From Acheta domesticus (lineage: Eukaryota > Arthropoda > Insecta > Orthoptera > Gryllidae), in the NCBI GenBank assembly GCA_031308135.1, contig JAHLJT010009355.1, positions 9,535,074 to 9,599,073 of the forward strand: a stretch of 64,000 nt of DNA, in the 5' to 3' direction. The translations under genes were made by a program, and so were the position numbers. Positions 1-12,324 of this stretch are shown here, piece by piece; positions within the stretch are counted from its first letter, which is position 1, and each line of letters begins with the position of its first letter. The notes beneath the pieces are model-generated. The model saw only the letters and a list, made by a program, of their open reading frames with translations, did no database searches and was not told the DNA's origin.

Positions 1-1394
1 TATTTTTAGTGTAACTATCATTCAAAACTCATAATTTGTGATGAAGAATAGAGAGGATGTGGAACCTTCTCTTATCCGCTTCAAGAGGAAATACAATGGA
101 TAACAGCGTATTTTTATGTAAACTCTATACTACAGATAATTACAGCATAAAATAACCTCAAAATAATATTTTTCTTTAACACCGGTAATTGAATATACCG
201 TATCATACGGATAACATGCTATTATGTAGATGATCGTCCAGAATTTTTGCAATTGACGGTGAACCACTGGCTGAATCATTACAGTGACGCAAAGAGCCTA
301 TTATTTATCGCTTCTCCTCCATCTTGATATTGACTTAGCGCATCCCGGATGTGGAACGAAGAGGTTTGTTATCAGGGATCGCGAAGAGGATACGTTGGAA
401 ATCAAGCCGTCATCGTGTAAAGACCTCCAGCGCACACAAAGGACAATGGGAAATCCAGAGCATTAGAGCGAGCTCTAGGCTCTCAGGAATTAGTCGGGGA
501 GGCGTCTTAATGACAAAGGCCTTGGTCATTGACGTTCTCGCTGGGGTTTGTTAATTCTTGTGTTCTCATCGCTTGTACAAGGCGTTTAATCTGGGAATTG
601 AGAGCTCGTTTTACGCGACAAGTACCGTTCGATGATTCTTCAAATTGCTCATATTAACAGTTCTTGAGTGGTGAGAACTGGAGCTGATCATGCAGTCGTT
701 GTGGTTTCTCACGAAATTAGATCTTAACTAGCCGGTCATTACTTGTACAAAGTGATAAATGATGGGTGAGGTGGAGTGTGAACTGCTGAACAGAAAAATT
801 CGTATTTATTTTGTTCTTTGGGGGCATGTTGCTTTTGGGTTTCAAAGTGTACACGTCTTTTTGTTTCAGAAGATAAATCCTACAAAAATGTTTGCCTTGA
901 TCCTTTACATTAAGCAATAGCTCGATTTATCGTAATTTTGATTTTCGATCAAGAAAAATGTAAAAGAAACTTTTGCTTGAGGATTGGACATTTAGAGATG
1001 TGTGTTCAAATTACCTACAAAAGAGTTTTTGACCAATGAACGGCGAAAAGAATATCCTGAAAAAGTTTAACTGATTTTTATGCTTCTTGATATCGACGCT
1101 AACGAAATTATGATTTTTTCTAATTAAAAAATCCAAGAGAATTTTGTAAAACGATTTAAAACTCAATATTCAAAATTCTTTGTGACTGTTAAATCGCATA
1201 GATGGTACAGAAATAATTTCAAATCCTGGAAATTTTTCTTACTTTCATCAGTTTAAAGCATTATGATGAAATTTTTAAAATATTGCAATTTAATTTTTTT
1301 TTTAATTCTAATTGTATTGTTTTGTTTTCCAAACCTCAATTGATCCTTTTCTGTCAATTGCACAAACTCCATAGTTCATTGTTGGAACTGCTTC
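1..1394. other. AT-rich intron, nothing recognised
   Basis: Unique-looking AT-rich sequence. Short chance reading frames only (for example 717-917 on the minus strand). No repeat or motif stands out. Confidence 0.6.
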
Positions 1395-1469
1395 ATTGTT
1401 GCCCCTATCCTTCCTCGCGACTGCGCGAAGTGCCCGTTGGCCCGCTTCGGTGCTGGCGACGCGTGGCCC

Positions 1470-1500
1470 GGCTCAGCTCAGCTCAGCTCGCCTCGCCTCG
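1470..1500 (+). repeat. Pentanucleotide repeat (AGCTC/GCCTC)
   Basis: GCTCA repeated three times passes into GCCTC repeated three times, inside the first GC island. Confidence 0.85.
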
Positions 1501-1728
1501 CCACAGCGCGCGTCGCGGCCACGCGCGTGCCTTTGTGTGGCGAGCACCCGGCTGTCGGCGGCGCGCGCACCCACCTCCGCGCCCTCCCCCCCTCCTTCCC
1601 CGCTCCCCGCCGCCCGCCCCCACCCGTGCCGCCTCAACCGCCGCCGCCTCTCTCCGCCGCGCCGCCCGCGCCCCGCCCCGCCCCTCCGCCCGCCCGCCCG
1701 CGCTCTCTCCGCCGGCGCCGCCTCCGTC

Positions 1729-1734
1729 TATAAG
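1729..1734 (+). promoter_or_regulatory. TATA-like box in first GC island
   Basis: CCGTCTATAAGAATAAAACG stands out in C-rich sequence. This would be compatible with a TATA-containing promoter; no transcript start evidence. Confidence 0.25.
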
Positions 1735-1960
1735 AATAAAACGTGTCCCGATGTTATCTGGCGAGACGCTGACTGGAGGAGCAAGTCTGCCGCCGCACCG
1801 CCCGGTTTCCTCCAGTTTTTGATATGCAGTTCCCCGGCCGCGCTAGTACCGGTGGTAGTGGCTAGGGGCGTGGCGATCGCGCGCGCGCGGCCGCGTGGTG
1901 GGGGTCGGAGGCGGGGCTTGTCTCGCCAGAGAGCCGCCTACCGGCCGTCCACCGAACCAA

Positions 1961-4387
1961 CTGATAGGACGGCCACAAAAATCGTACCTACTCCGTTCCC
2001 TCCTTTCATTTTTTATCCTCCGCGTTTTGTAACGCGTCGAGCCTCCTTTTTTTTGTGTGTTTGTTTTGTGTGCATTCTGATTATTCCTCCTCCGTGTTTT
2101 TAAATACTTTATTTTCCGCTCAAAATGTGTTGTTTTTATTAGATATGTCAGAAAGCTAGGAGTCTTTTTTACCTAATGTTTTATATGTAAGTGTTCCGCG
2201 TGAGTTATAGGCTTTACGCGAATAATTATTGCCGGTCTCCGCCCAGGAGAGTCCGATGCTCTGATGTTCGCGGCTCGCAAGGCGCGAGAGGCGGTCTGAT
2301 GCGTTATGCCTTGCGCACCGCCACCGCCTCTTGATATATTTTTTTTATTTATTTTTAAATAAAAAGAGGGACCACTACCACAAAGAGAAAGGGAGGCTGA
2401 ATAGACACGTCTGACAAGTGGAAGGGATGATTTTTTTCGTATTTATTTTAATTGTTAGAAGGGCTGTGTGCAGGAACTGTCTTACCCATTTGACATGGAG
2501 GATAATTACGCGCAAAAGATAAAAACGCGTGCTCGCCCGCGCGGGTTTCTGCTAATTGAGACTGACGTTCGCAAAGAACGCGGAGGAAGGGCGGCAAGGG
2601 CTGAGGGCTGAGGGCTTCGGCTGGAGGCGGCGCGGCGCCGCCGTGAGGTCCCGGGAACAATCCGATTAAAATGTTAATTAACCCTACGATTTGCATTGTT
2701 CTCTGCGGTGCCAACACTGCCTTCGGAACGCGGGTGCACTATTCCTGGATGCACCACACCACTAGATCGTCCGCTTCCTTTGTGTCCGTGATGGTTCGTC
2801 TTATACTATGGCGCCCACCCATGTAGATTCCCGTAAATAATTTTTATTTACGATGTGAGAATTGCGAGTGACCCAAAAATTAATAATTTCATGAAGAAGC
2901 CATACATCGTAAATGTGCACCTGCATGAACTTGTACAATATTGTTATGTATTGTTGCAGTTTAGAAATAATTTATATTTGATGCGCCCCTGATGTTTTGT
3001 CAACTTCACTAATTAAAAGCATTCATTTAATTTTTAAAAAGTAAACTGGTTTTAATTTTTAGCTTTTGTTGAGTATTTTCAGTGTAGCATTAAATTCAGA
3101 AGACTGTCTCCTAACTGGACATACGGAGGTCTATAATCTATTTGACCAAATTCAAACATTACATTTCCTTCGATAGCATTTAATATTTTTACCAATTTGT
3201 TATGGAGACAAAATCAGTTAAGTTGACATTTGTTTGCCCAATGAATTGGTAAAAAAATATGTTAATCCCCATGTGCAGACAATAAGCACAATGTCAATAA
3301 GGTAGCATTTAATATTCGACAAATGCAAAACTCTTGAGTCGAATCGTTTTCGGTCAAAGGGGATTGTAATTTATTCGTAAATAAAATTTTTGAACGCCAA
3401 TTTGGACGACAAAAAAACCCTCCAAGAAAAATAATAATGTGAACAATCACGAGGACAAAGGAGACGAAGATCAGTGATGCCATGCGTTCAGGAATATAGG
3501 CGCATTTGCCGAAGGTTGTGTTCGAACCACCGAGTGCATATTTACTCATTACACCAGAGCAGCAGATGTGTTTGGTACATATTTGGAATTCTGCACTCCT
3601 CTCTTTGATGGGCTTCGAACGAACATCTGATGGTGCAGATGTGAGGACGGGGTCCTCTTGAATGGCTGTCGCCTGCACATTGTGATTCATCGCGCACTTT
3701 CTGGAGCCTCATTGGTCCTCGCGGGTCGCGCCCCGCTTGCCAGCGTCTCTCATCTGTTACATCTGCGCCGCCAGCCGCAGCGTCGACCACTCGCTCTCTG
3801 CCTCCATCGCCAGTGATTTCCCAAAATTTCGCATATTATTGCGCCTACTCAGTTTAAATAAATTTGCACAAATTGCAACCTTTGTCTTTAAAATTGAAGC
3901 TGCATTTTTTGAGACTGACACTCGCTTTCAGCACCTATTGTAATATATAACAATTGAATGGATGTAATGAATTGTGAAAGGAATTAATTACAACATTAAA
4001 ATGCCAAACGCTTTGTTAATTGTTCAGAATTCTTAATACTGATCAAAATCACGTCGATTTATTAAAATGTCTTATGTATTTGAAACATTCTGTAAGCGTC
4101 CAATTTGCTACGAAGACAAATTTCAATTTATCTTCAAAATTTCGATTAACCTTGACGTACTGAAATGTGTGGGTATGTATTAAATACAGTGCCGTACTGG
4201 ACTCCTTCTAATTGTGAATAAATTTTCTCTTAGGTTAATGAAATGTTTCGACATACGCGTACATTTTGTGCATTCGACATACGGGTTATGTCTTATTCCT
4301 GAATTTTTGACTAATTTGAACGCCCCCCTCAACATCGCAGAGCGTACTTCCAAGCGTATCCCCCTTGGATCTGCCCTATCAGGGCTG

Positions 4388-4438
<51 letters not shown>

Positions 4439-4484
4439 AAGCATGGCTTCCTCGTGACATGTTTTCTTCGCCCAATACCCCACC
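1961..4484. other. AT-rich intron with small GC patches
   Basis: Small GC patches at about 2230-2330 and 2520-2660, otherwise AT-rich. The minus frame 3262-3690 has no recognisable domain. The (CA)n microsatellite is at the end. Confidence 0.55.
4389..4440 (+). repeat. (CA)n followed by poly(A)
   Basis: About 19 CA dinucleotides at 4389-4426, then a run of A to 4440. The Cys/Val-rich and Thr/His-rich frames here are artefacts. Confidence 0.97.
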
Positions 4485-4735
4485 GCCGTCATGACTGCCG
4501 CGCCGCCGCCGTGGCGCCAACCGGCGTCTCGAGGCGTCTTGAGGCGTCGGCGTGGCGTCCGCATCGCTAACGAGTAGCATCGCGCCGGCCCCGTCCATCG
4601 CGGCCGTGACCCCGGCGGCGGCCGCCTCGTCGCCTGAGGCCGCAGGGGCTGGACGCGCGGGGTGACCCAGGTCATGCGGCGCGTGGCGCGCGCGTGGCAA
4701 GGCGACGCGATGCGACGCGACGCGACAACTTGCTG
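4485..4735. other. GC/CpG island 2
   Basis: CGCC/GGCG-rich sequence with GGCGTCTCGAGGCGTCTTGA and GGCGTCGGCGTGGCGTCCG internal repeats and a terminal GCGACGCGATGCGACGCGAC pentamer-like run. No gene. Confidence 0.65.
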
Positions 4736-6509
4736 CTGCTTCGCACTGCCACGGAAATTGCTTTACAACGGAAAATTATCGTTTAGAACAACCAAGGAAT
4801 GAATTGCAATGGAATATCGTAACCAGTGTATTAAGTATCAGTTTAAAAAGAAAAAAAATCTTTAGCTGCCTTAAACTATTTGCAAGTCCGAGGTGGGGGA
4901 GGGGGCACGTCTCCAAAAGTTCTCCACCCCCGTCGATGAACCCCTGTTTGATGCAGGTCAGTTTATTTAAAAACATAAGTAAATATAAAAAAATAATAAA
5001 ATACTAACCAGGGAAATACTATGAATACAATGTTAAATCATAATTTACTATATTTTATACAAATTTGTTTTATGTATTAGCTTTGAGTTAATTTCGAAAC
5101 AAAATTTCAGGTAGTATTCACGACAAAAACGCGCCCAAAAATTGATAGGGAATGTAGAAATTGAAACGTGAAACTTTTCTGTAGATTGCAGTTCATCTGT
5201 AGAGACTTAAATTGCTGCCTTAATTTCTCGCCATAATATACTGGAAATTGTTCAGAGAAAATATCGACAAATCTGTCAATCAGATTTCGAGAGAATTAAA
5301 ATAAGCTCATTCCTTGTTTAATAATTTTTTGGTCTCCAGTCATGGAATGTACAAACTAATTGCGGAAGTCTGACAACATCTTTCGACGAGTTCCAGACGA
5401 CACGGAAGTCGAAGATGTTCTCTCCAACTCTTTTGAAATGTTATTCCTTAGTAGCCTAAATGGTGACGTAGAATATGCGTCCATCTCAAGCTTGAATTCT
5501 TCTTGAAGCTGGCAGAGGGCGACTAAGCCGCGGACTCCTCTCATAGTCCATCATCTCCATCATTCACTGCCTTATCCAGCGTCATCTACTGTTCTCCTCT
5601 TGCTTCATGACCGTTACCGCTAATAGCAGAAATTGGTTCTACACCAAATGTCACGCGCAGAAAACCAAGGAAAAATTCATTAGCTTCTATTAAACAGTGA
5701 TTTAGAGAGTAAATATTTCTCAAAATCCTAGAGGAAACAAACATGGACTAACTGAGGGACGGCGAAATACAGAATCGAAGGTGAAAAGGGGGGAAGTGTA
5801 CGGTGGAATAATAATGGCAAAGAAATGACTGAGCCTGCTTATTGATTTTCCATAATGTTTGAGTTACATAATTGAGTTATGTCGAGGCGGAATGGATTTT
5901 AGACGCTTTTTGTCTGTAGTTTCATGTTCAACTCTTTCTTCGTGGAAGTTCAATACGTTTACAATAGGAAAGCGACTTTCATTTTTTCTTTTGTCGTTCT
6001 TGTGATAAAAACATCTTTACCGGGGCTTAATTTAGAAACTTTCATACGTAATCTTTGAATCTGGCACGAAGTTATTTTGAAGCTTGAGATATGACAATAA
6101 GAATAATCCTTTCACTACAAATGACTGCAAACCACATCTGAAAATGACCATTACCCGCTCCAAAAGAGGTTTAACATATTTAAGAATAGATACATTTACC
6201 TCTACCTCGTGAATTGAATTAGAGGTATCATTTCTATTTCATGAAATATCAACCAAACTAATCATTGCGTTAATTTGATTCTTTGTTCAGCTTTAGCAAG
6301 TGTGGATACATCGCTATTTTCTGTCACGTTCAGAATATTTTAAAGCTCCAATAAAATACAAAATTAAAAAAAAAAGGCTTTTTAGGTAAAACGGTGCTAG
6401 GCAAAGAAAATGCAATGCGTGTAGCAAACCTGAAGCAATGCACTCGCCTGGTGGTCTTGTTGAGCTTCCAACAGCAAGCAAAACAATGAAGAAAAAAAAT
6501 CAGTGAGGG
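4736..6509. other. AT-rich intron
   Basis: One AG|GT junction (ATGCAG|GTCAGT at 4956/4957) and a weak CTCF-like site at 5509. No credible gene or mobile element. Confidence 0.55.
5509..5523 (+). promoter_or_regulatory. Weak CTCF-like site
   Basis: CTGGCAGAGGGCGAC keeps the AGRKGGCR core but has about three mismatches elsewhere to the usual consensus. Confidence 0.2.
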
Positions 6510-7060
6510 CGGGGCTTGTGTGGCGGGCATAGAGAACTCTCTCCTCCCAACTCTTCGTCTTCTCTCCGCGAACGACTTTGCGAGTGAATGGTCGCTTGCG
6601 ACAGCGATTGCGGCTACGCGTCGGTCGACTGGTACCATGCGATTGGTGGCGTTCGCGTAGGTGCGATCGAGCCCGAAGAGCATCAGCCGCCACCGCTACG
6701 GAACGCGTGCCGACATTACGTCGAACGGCAGAGGCGAATTTGCCCCGCGGCAGCGGATGGTTCTGCTCGGGGCACAGCTGTCAATCAAAACGAGCGCGCA
6801 CGCGCGGTGGAGGTTGAGCGCCAATAATAGCGCGGTGGTCGGGAGGGCCGGGCCCATTGGCAGCGGGCGCGAGTGTACTTCGCGGAGGGAGGCGGCGAGC
6901 GTGGGTGACGTTCTTGACGAAACACTTAACTCGCATGCCAGGGATGCCCCGCCTCGCGCCGCCGCTCCCCGCGAGGCCTTGTCGACCCCCGCCTTACCTC
7001 GCCTTGCCACACGTCGCCCCGGCCTTGTTGCTGGCCGCCCTTTTCGCAGTCGCACACTAG
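6510..7060. other. GC/CpG island 3
   Basis: CpG-rich with GCGCGCACGCGCGG and GCGCCAATAATAGCGCG. Frames are open on both strands with Arg/Ala/Pro-rich products. Not coding. Confidence 0.65.
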
Positions 7061-7590
7061 GTCGAAATGATCCCAAAAGCATGGAATGCCTGTTGTCTTT
7101 GAAAGTCAATATTTAACTGACTTGATAGGCTTCAAAGTTTGGTAATAAGATAGAATTTAAGTTAGGTAATTTAAAAGATAGAATTAGAAATGAATAACTT
7201 TATTGTCTTTTAATCACGCACCATTCATAAAGTGGTGTACTTGGTCAAATTTTTCTAGACTATATGGAATATAATAATTGGGCAATTTTATACCTTTACC
7301 AAATAATTTTAAGTCACATTAATGGTCATAAGAAGTCCACGAAATACCATATTTAATTTGGACTAACAGATGTAGACTAAAAATATGACACGAATGGCGG
7401 TGGTTTAACTTGTTTTATTTTTTAAATGTTTATTTTTACGGAATACCCAGGTTTCCTCAGTAACACTAATTTTTATTCATACAAAAATGTAAATATAATA
7501 ATTTTTCGATCCTTTTTGTGCATTTTCATGAAGATAACTTTATAGTTCTCTTTTTATGATGGAATTACAATTGACATTAGCATTCTCTGA

Positions 7591-7606
7591 CCAGCAGGTG
7601 GCTGCA
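7591..7606 (+). promoter_or_regulatory. CTCF-like site
   Basis: CCAGCAGGTGGCTGCA matches the insect/vertebrate CTCF core CCASYAGRKGGC fully, with one mismatch just after it. It lies in AT-rich DNA. Confidence 0.35.
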
Positions 7607-8120
7607 GTTAAAATTGGCTGATGCATTTGCAAAGGCACTTATGATGGCTAATAACACATGAACAAAAAACAAACAATTTTATTGTCCTTACACTTTCAGT
7701 ACTATATTTTTGTGCCATGTTTTTCGTCAATTCTTTAAAAAAGAATTGTTTTGTTTTTATTTCTATACTTCTCTATGCGCAGAGTTCGGCTCATTTGGAA
7801 CCCGTATGCCCGACGGCCTTGCGACATGCCGCCCTCCTTGTCTCCCTGCGCTAGTTTCATGCTGCGCCCGCTTGACGGAAATGTCGCCGCCTGTCGACTG
7901 TTAATCTGAAAGTTCTGACGAGAGATGGCGTGTCGCGGAGGTGCTGACTTGCAGGTCCCGTTGGGAAAGCGAGCCATTACGTTGGACTGTTGTTCGTATG
8001 ACGATTTGAACGGCAGTCCGAGCATTTATTTCTCCGATACTCTTCATGAAATTGGTCTTTTGGTTCGAGAAAAAATAATTCCGCTTGTAATGTCACCTGC
8101 AAAGAATAATCAATAAATAT

Positions 8121-8128
8121 TATCGATA
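8121..8128 (+). promoter_or_regulatory. DRE/CUX-like TATCGATA palindrome
   Basis: TATCGATA within ATTATCGATAAT is the Drosophila DREF/BEAF core and also an ATCGAT-type CUX site. A single site only. Confidence 0.25.
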
Positions 8129-9724
8129 ATGGCTCCAGAGGACGCCATGGAGGCTGATACAATTTTAGGTCCCCTCACTAAAGCCACTCTTGAATGTTAC
8201 TAATACTATTAATATTTGAGATATAAATAGTATATCTATTGGAGATTGTAATGTAATGTTCGAAAGTAAATTAATGTATCCGTAAATGATAATTAGCCCA
8301 ATCAAAAGAATCAATTTTCTTTTTGGTGACAAGAAACTTGGAAGAGATATATTTCGAAAGTACATAGGAAAGACCAATAAAAGAGCATCGTTTAGGTTGT
8401 TTATTTGGGTATTCTACAAAATTTGCATTCTGAATCCGCCTTGAGCGAGGAAGCAGCAAATGGCGAGTGCAACAACACACTGAAGACACGGAATCTCGAT
8501 AATAGTGACCACAACGTGACAAGGCAGCGTTCGGCGTGAGTCGAAGCTTCTGCTTGAGGTCGGTGACCACCGTCGAAGTGGAAAATCCCTGACAGGAGAC
8601 AGGCGGAAGCCTTCGCGATTGCGGATTCTTGTGAATCCTGCTGTTGTGTGGGATCGTCCCCTTTTAGAAGCATTTTTGAAGTACTGAATACCACATGATG
8701 TAATGTGTATTGAGTAGTCGTCATAATTTTTCCTTTCTAATTCCTTCAGTGTCTGCATCAAAACTGTTATGATTCCCAACATATAAGTCGGGAAAATTGC
8801 CCCATCATAGTTGAAAAGAATGTTAACCCAAAGCGAAACGAAATGACACATAACTGCATACTTTATATCTTAATGTTGCGTCTCTTGCCTAATACTCATT
8901 CAAATCGTATTAAATGAAAAGATATGTCAGAAAAAATTAATTAACTGTTATTTGAGAAGATTTTACTTCATGGTTTGTGTTTTTGTATGAACCCACATAT
9001 GAGTAAGAAGAGTTTTGAGGAACTCTGATCTGAAGAGTCAGCGACTTTAGCGACCCCGGATAAGTTGCCCGATCCCTGTGACTACTTCTCGGGGTGCGAG
9101 CTGCGGGCCTTGGAACCAGGGCGTAATGCTGACCGCGTGTTGGGCGGCAGCTAGAGGAGTCGTGTGCCGAGCTTTCACGATTGCCCGGGCCTGCATGCAA
9201 TTAGGGGCGGAATGCTTCGACCTTTACAACCGCACAATTTGTGTCACTGTGCGCTGTAAAAGAGAGCGCAGTAGAAATAGGCACTAAGGAAGACTCAGTG
9301 CGGTTTTGTCGAGCGCTAGGCATTTTCACATCCGACCACTTTCTACGTAATTTACTTGCTATATCATTTGAGAAAATTTTGTGAATACTTTTTTCACTAT
9401 CCCTGATGAGAAGACATAATTTACTATTCTAATTTATTGGTCTGTTTTTGCACAGTAATATTTAAATTGATTATATTGTCAACTGCAAGTATGTATTGAA
9501 ATTAAAATGTAAATACTAAAAATAATTTTGACTACTGATAAAATATTTATTATTACGTGTTGTTTACATTATTTTGTTCCATTGTTATTGTACTTCAAGA
9601 AACCATGTTAAAGTCATTAAATTAGAAAATCAGTGTTGCTAACCATCACAACTGGTTATCGATGCTTATTAATTCCTAGAAAATTCAGTGTAAATTACTT
9701 ATGTAAAAGAAGATGGGAATAAAA

Positions 9725-9761
9725 TTATTATTACTATTATTATTGTTATTATTATTATTAA
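9725..9761 (+). repeat. (TTA)n microsatellite
   Basis: Imperfect ATT/TTA trinucleotides at the AT-rich edge before the GC island at 9940. Confidence 0.9.
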
Positions 9762-9939
9762 TAGTTTTAAAATGAGAGCCCGAAGCCGGTGTTCATGCAG
9801 TACAAAATATATAACAGCAGCATGCAAGAGTACTCTGGTGAGAAACAAAAGAGTTTTATCCCTTTATCCAGACCTTACTTTCGTTTCTCGAAATCCAAGT
9901 GGTATGTGTCTTGGAGTGGAATCTCACACGTGCTGCGCG

Positions 9940-10440
9940 CGCGTCGCACTGGCCGCCCCGATGGAAATTCCTGCGGCGTCTCTCTCAAACGCGCCGTTGT
10001 CGCGCGCGCCCCGCGATCGAGGCGGCGGCGGCGGAGATGGCGCCGATACCGCAGCGCCCCACGCGGATCCGGGAAGCCTCCCGCGCGGCCGCCCGGAGGG
10101 GAATCCCCTTATTTGGCCGCCGCCGCCGCCGGGCATCGCGTCAGGCGATCGCCCGCGCGCGCGTTCCGCGAACGCGATGCCTGACGTCACCGGCCGACCA
10201 CTCCCGGAGCGGACGTGCCTCTCTCCGTGCGCCGCGTGTCCGCACGCGCGTGCCCGCCCGCCCGCCCCGTGCGCGGGTGGGGCGGCGGCGACGCCCGGCC
10301 GCCCTGTCGTCGCCCCCGCGGCGGCGCGCGCCGGCCGCGCGCGTTTAATGAGGTGTGCCCCGCCCGTGTGCGGTGTGCGGGAGCGGGCACGTACGATCTG
10401 TAACGAGAGCGGCTGATCCATGAGGGACGTTGCGCTGTCC
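9940..10440. other. GC/CpG island 4
   Basis: Very CpG-rich, with nested palindromes and a CRE at 10132-10189. Opposed long Arg/Pro-rich frames are compositional artefacts. Confidence 0.68.
10132..10189 (+). promoter_or_regulatory. Nested palindromes with a full CRE
   Basis: GGCATCGCGT (10132-10141) and ACGCGATGCC (10172-10181) form a perfect 10-bp inverted repeat. Between them lies the palindrome GGCGATCGCC (10144-10153). TGACGTCA (10182-10189), a full CREB/ATF site, abuts the right arm. Confidence 0.45.
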
Positions 10441-11404
10441 CTGGAACGCGAACAGGTGATATCGGTATGCGGTTGGAGTGTAAGTAACTCAGTTGTTTCC
10501 TTTTCATGCGGATTTTACGTTTTTTTATAAAAGAAATAGACAAATATTTTTCATGATATGACTTTTCATAATAAAAATACCTGAAATGTTACATATCACT
10601 AAAATTTTCCAAAAAAATAATTACAAAAATATTCCTTTCGTAAACAGAATAATGAAAGTTTTTCTTTCACTGTAGTGTGTCATCGTTTCATCTAAACATT
10701 TCTTCTTCAACTAAAAGAGTTTATGGTTTTATTGGAGAGAATGTCTGACTGATAATGTTTGAAATTGAATTGAATGTTTTTTCGTGGGTAGTAATGTATG
10801 TTTTACTGTAATTCTGGCTGCGTGGTATGCCCCTTGGTGGCTTCAGCCGACAAGCTGTGTTTTTGTCGGTCGCTGTCGACTGCGACCGGCAGGCCTGGCC
10901 GTGAGAGCGGAGGATCCCCTTGCCTCTGATTACTCCGAACGAGACGCTACATCTGTTTACGAACGTCGCTCATCCCGGAACGTGTTCCTTCTTGCCTCTT
11001 GTCCGCCTAGACGCGTGTTCGGTCATCGCCGGTAACTGTAATCGGTTGCTTTGAACTAGACTTGCGCTAGCTTTGAAATACTAGCCTGGTTCATGGTCGT
11101 AAATGAAGGCATAATGAATTCTAGGTTGCCTACGAGTCTTTCTTGAATTCAACGCTTGCAAATGAAGTATTGTTGTGAGTGAGTGAGTTATAGACCTGTG
11201 TATTTAGTGTCCATTACAGCACAGTGATTACAAATATAATATTAGCGTGGCACACCAATGTTCTTGTTAAACAGACAACGTGTTGTTCACAGCGTATTTA
11301 TTCACCTTAGATTTCTGTGTTCCTACTTCCAACACAAAGAGCCACTTTCGACTATTGGATAATGCGCGCTATCAAAAGAAATAAGCGTACATGAGCTGCA
11401 GGTG
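10441..11404. other. AT-rich intron
   Basis: Mid-GC patch at 10830-11030, otherwise nothing recognised. Confidence 0.55.
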
Positions 11405-12075
11405 TTTTTGTGCGCGTTAACGCCGCCGTGATTGCCTCAACGCCGCTGCATCGCCCGCCGCCGCCGCCGCCGAGCCCATTTTCCACAGCGCATAAGACGG
11501 ACGTCCTGCCGAATCCGAAATTACCTGTGTCTAAATCCGAACGTTTCTTGCCTCCAAATGATGATGACGGCAACACGACGCAACAAGAGTGGCCGCGGCG
11601 GCGAGCAGCACGATAATGAGACCCACATGGCACTGATGATCTCCGTCGGCCGATGCAACCGCCGCGCGGGGCCACGCGAGGCGCTCGCCGCCAAGCGGAC
11701 ACCCCTGCCACAGGGTGTAACCAATATGTGGCGAGGTGGAGAGCGGGGACGGGAAGAGGAAGGGGAGTGGGGAGGGAGGGAGGGAGGGCCCGCGGTGCGT
11801 TGGAGAGGAAGGGCGGAGGAGGGGGCGGGGAGGGGGACAAACCTGGCATTGTCCCTGGGAGTCGACGGGCGCCTTCCCTTAAGAGTGTGAATGGTCGTTG
11901 ACTTGATGTATGCGTTCGGGAGGGGCGGGGAGGGGGAGGGGGCGGGGAGGGGCGGGCGAGTGGATTGCCGGACTGCTCCGCCCGCCCGCAGTCCCGCATG
12001 CTGTTGACGACCACCGCGGCGCATCAGTCGCCGGTGGCCAATGCTGCCAATGCTGCCGATGTGTTCGCCTCCACC
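11405..12075. other. GC island 5, with G-quadruplex-prone runs
   Basis: Contains a (CCG)n start and then G-rich tracts at 11748-11842 and 11911-11965 with many runs of three to five G on +. It abuts foldback copy 1. Confidence 0.68.
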
Positions 12076-12110
12076 CTGGATCACAACGCACCGAAACATT
12101 CACTCTTATA

Positions 12111-12324
12111 ATGCGATTTTTAGAACTTTGTCCCTCGAGGCCCATCTCACGATGGAATATGTCACGGTATTTCGCAACGTTATCAGTCGTGCCGCTAGAT
12201 ATCGCATCAAGCAGTGCTTGTGATCATGCGACATCTAGCGGCAGGACTGAGAAAGACGCTAAATGCCGTGTGATATTCCATTCTGGCAACAGGGGCTTGA
12301 GGGGCACAGTGATAAATATCGCAC
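12111..12324. mobile_element. Foldback MITE, copy 1 of TATA-flanked family
   Basis: The left end reads ATGCGATTTTTAGAACTTTG; the reverse complement of the right end starts GTGCGATATTTATCAC. The two arms pair through much of the element: GATGGAATATGTCACGG on the left matches an inverted GAATGGAATATCACACGG on the right, and GTGCCGCTAGAT is answered by ATCTAGCGGCAGG. Flanks are TATA (12107-12110) and TATG (12325-12328), consistent with a decayed TA or TATA target duplication. There is no transposase; it is non-autonomous. It shares central sequence with the copy at 56192-56395. Confidence 0.75.

Larger units (their letters stand above)
1395..1960. other. GC/CpG island 1
   Basis: A sharp rise to C- and CpG-rich sequence gives overlapping Pro/Ala/Arg-rich frames in several phases, the hallmark of non-coding GC-rich DNA. 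It contains the AGCTC pentamer repeat and the TATA-like box at 1729. Confidence 0.7.
7061..9939. other. AT-rich intron
   Basis: Holds the CTCF-like site (7591), the TATCGATA site (8121), a mid-GC patch at 9060-9270 and the (TTA)n tract. The minus frame 8414-8851 shows no recognisable domain. Confidence 0.5.

Noticed and set aside
3500..3560. Possible minus-strand tRNA around GGTTCGAACAC
   Set aside because: Only the B-box-like word is present; arms do not pair.
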